The position numbers and the translations under genes were made by a program. Shown piece by piece: positions 62,600-64,000 of a stretch of DNA of 64,000 nucleotides (positions are counted from its first letter, which is position 1; the number at the start of each line of letters is the position of its first letter). This DNA comes from Ruminococcaceae bacterium AM07-15. GTDB lineage: Bacteria; Bacillota; Clostridia; Oscillospirales; Butyricicoccaceae. Under the pieces are notes generated by a model. It did not search any database. It saw nothing but the letters and a program-made list of their open reading frames with translations, and had not been told where the DNA came from. The stretch lies in contig QUDE01000001.1 of the NCBI GenBank assembly GCA_003477405.1, forward strand, positions 62,001 through 126,000, given 5' to 3'.

Positions 62600-63829
62600 T
62601 TAATCGTATTCCACCCGCTTGCCCAGCAGAATAAAGTAACTCACCGTGCAGCAGGAAGAAATGAGCATCATAGCGGCAAAGGCCGGACTATAAGAGCCGA
62701 AATAGTCGTAGACCGAACCGATCATCACCGGCGTGAACACACCGGCTAGGTTGTTGCAGGCGGTGACCAGGCCCAGAATGGCGCTGTAATTTTTCCGGCC
62801 GTAGATGCTCTGCACGATGATGGGATTGGCTACCGAGCCGAAGGCATTGCCCAGGGAGAAGCCCACCACAATGGCGGCGATCATCACAGGGAAGCGGCAG
62901 AAAAAGGCACCCGTCACTCCCAGCACGGTGCAGCAGTTGGCCAGGAGCGTGGCCCGGCGGGCTCCCAGCTTGTCATAGAGCCAGCCCAGGAACATCTTGC
63001 CGCAGGCCAGGCCGCCCAGCATGACGGCGGAGATATTGGCGGCGGTTTGCAGGCTGTATCCTTCGTCCGACAGGTGCGGGGTTACATTCTGGTTGAGGGC
63101 GCACAGGCTGATATTGCCCAAAGCGGTGACCAGGCACAATGCCCAGAAGCGGCCGGTGTGCACCACTTCCTGTACCGTCATGCCCCGGTCGTCAAAGGAA
63201 GCGGCATTGCCGTTCTCCTTCTCCTGGCCATAGGGCAAAAGTCCCAGGTCGGAGGGGCGGGTGCGCACCACCAGCCAACACACCGGAACCAGGATGCAGA
63301 AGGCGATGATGCCCAGCACCCGATAGGTCTGACGCCAGCCCACCGTGGTGATCAGCTGGCCGGCCAGGGCGTTGAAAAGCATTCCGCCGATGCCGCTGCC
63401 CATAAAGGCCACCCCGATGGCAAAGCCCCGTCTTTCCCGGAACCAGTTGCCGATGAGGATGGAAAGAGGCATGGCGGCAATGCCGCCCATGGCGAAGCCC
63501 AGCACCACCGACAAAGCGTAATACATGGGCAGAGACTGGACAAAGGAATAGGAAAAATAGCTCACTGCCAGGGCGATGGAGCTGATGCGCATGATGTTGC
63601 GCACATCAAAGCGGACAAAGATCTTTCCGCCGAACAGAGCCACGATCATCTGACAGGCCGACAGAATGGTCATATTGACCCCCATGGCCCCTCGGGAAAA
63701 GCCCATATCGTCGCACACCGGCTTGATGTAAAGCCCGGAGCAGTTGTTGACGATGCCAATGGAGCAGAACATCACCAGAAATCCGGCGGCCACGATGTAC
63801 CAGCCGTAAAAGATACGGCCTTTTTTCAT
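62600..63829 (-). CDS. MFS transporter, oxalate/formate antiporter-like (OFA) family
   Basis: A membrane transporter of about 409 residues with twelve predicted spans. GRIFYGWYIVAAGFLVMFCS, NCSGLYIKPVCDDMGFSRGA and GGKIFVRFDVRNIMRIS (MFS A-like motif region) match the monocarboxylate/OFA group. Substrate is probably a small organic acid, but this is by family only. ATG 63829 (MKKGRIF) is chosen from three close ATGs because AAGGA lies seven bases before it; 63835 and 63844 are alternatives. Confidence 0.88.
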   Translation of the reverse strand: MKKGRIFYGWYIVAAGFLVMFCSIGIVNNCSGLYIKPVCDDMGFSRGAMGVNMTILSACQMIVALFGGKIFVRFDVRNIMRISSIALAVSYFSYSFVQSLPMYYALSVVLGFAMGGIAAMPLSILIGNWFRERRGFAIGVAFMGSGIGGMLFNALAGQLITTVGWRQTYRVLGIIAFCILVPVCWLVVRTRPSDLGLLPYGQEKENGNAASFDDRGMTVQEVVHTGRFWALCLVTALGNISLCALNQNVTPHLSDEGYSLQTAANISAVMLGGLACGKMFLGWLYDKLGARRATLLANCCTVLGVTGAFFCRFPVMIAAIVVGFSLGNAFGSVANPIIVQSIYGRKNYSAILGLVTACNNLAGVFTPVMIGSVYDYFGSYSPAFAAMMLISSCCTVSYFILLGKRVEYD

Positions 63830-63869
63830 CCCCATTTCCTTCATCCCTTCTCAGAAAACTTTTACATTC

Positions 63870-63875
63870 ATTATA
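63870..63875 (-). promoter_or_regulatory. Candidate -10 box of the MFS gene
   Basis: TATAAT on the - strand about 35 bases before the start; no good -35. The rest of the sequence to the right edge shows no gene. Confidence 0.4.
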
Positions 63876-64000
63876 TACCTTTCCCACATGGGCGCATAGC
63901 GGAGCAGGGAAAAATCGTCTTTTTCCACAGTTTCTCCCTTCTTTGGAGTGAAGTGTAACTGGGCACTTTTACCGGCTTTTCGGGAAATTTACAAAACCTG

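Overview
This window looks like the chromosome of a spore-forming, gut-type Clostridia member, probably Oscillospiraceae-like. It is fairly G+C rich, and its genes are short-spaced with strong AGGAGG-type ribosome sites and many ATGA overlaps. It carries spoIIE, a gerA/gerC/gerB-type germinant receptor operon, CIRCE-controlled hrcA-grpE-dnaK-dnaJ, SLH-domain surface proteins and the clostridial circularly permuted phosphate-binding protein. The genus is inference; no rRNA or tRNA gene was seen.

Layout. 1-2.2 kb: the start of an ABC exporter (cut by the window edge) and peptidase T. 2.6-13.5 kb: amino-acid metabolism on the + strand: NADP-type glutamate dehydrogenase; a complete glycine cleavage operon (gcvT-gcvH-gcvPA-gcvPB) with its own lipoate ligase and dihydrolipoyl dehydrogenase; then proB-proA. 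13.5-25.2 kb, - strand: LysR regulator, germination operon with an extra small membrane gene, capA-dusB-ECF sigma-anti-sigma operon, a small membrane protein and spoIIE. 25.3-32.4 kb: SDR reductase, acetyltransferase, DEAD-box helicase, EamA exporter, a CcdA-TlpA fusion, an iron-sulfur-type flavoprotein and a MATE pump. 32.5-43.2 kb: a serpin remnant, an SLH/InlB-repeat surface protein, XRE regulator and divergent SLOG protein, RlmD, two lipoprotein or anchored enzymes, PstS-like protein, QueG-like Fe-S protein, and a LysM-G5-M23 peptidase whose promoter carries a WalR-like box. 43.4-46.4 kb: a serine recombinase followed by a markedly AT-rich island of six small genes, including a JAMM/JAB metalloprotease and a 74-residue protein built of 14-residue GAWR repeats. 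46.4-51.3 kb: the heat-shock operon. 51.4-64 kb: DegV, exonuclease III, amidohydrolase, SLH protein, DUF1835 protein, acetyltransferases, acyl-ACP thioesterase, M24 peptidase, a second MATE pump with a leader-peptide/terminator leader, and an OFA-type MFS transporter.

The most unusual signals, in order: (1) four copies of a ~160-180 bp multi-hairpin element with inverted-repeat ends, each sitting between two copies of the local terminator hairpin, as if it inserts into terminators and duplicates the whole stem; (2) the AT-rich JAMM/GAWR-repeat island; (3) the MATE leader with a 23-codon, nearly leaderless ORF whose stop codon lies in the loop of a long terminator just before the gene; (4) a serpin gene reduced to its two ends.

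Gaps over 300 bases: 537-891 holds a promoter and element copy 1; 2194-2526 and 4028-4427 show no gene or RNA that I can recognise. Smaller gaps hold the promoters and terminators listed. Many features are placed by eye; the -35/-10 calls are pattern matches, not measured start sites.
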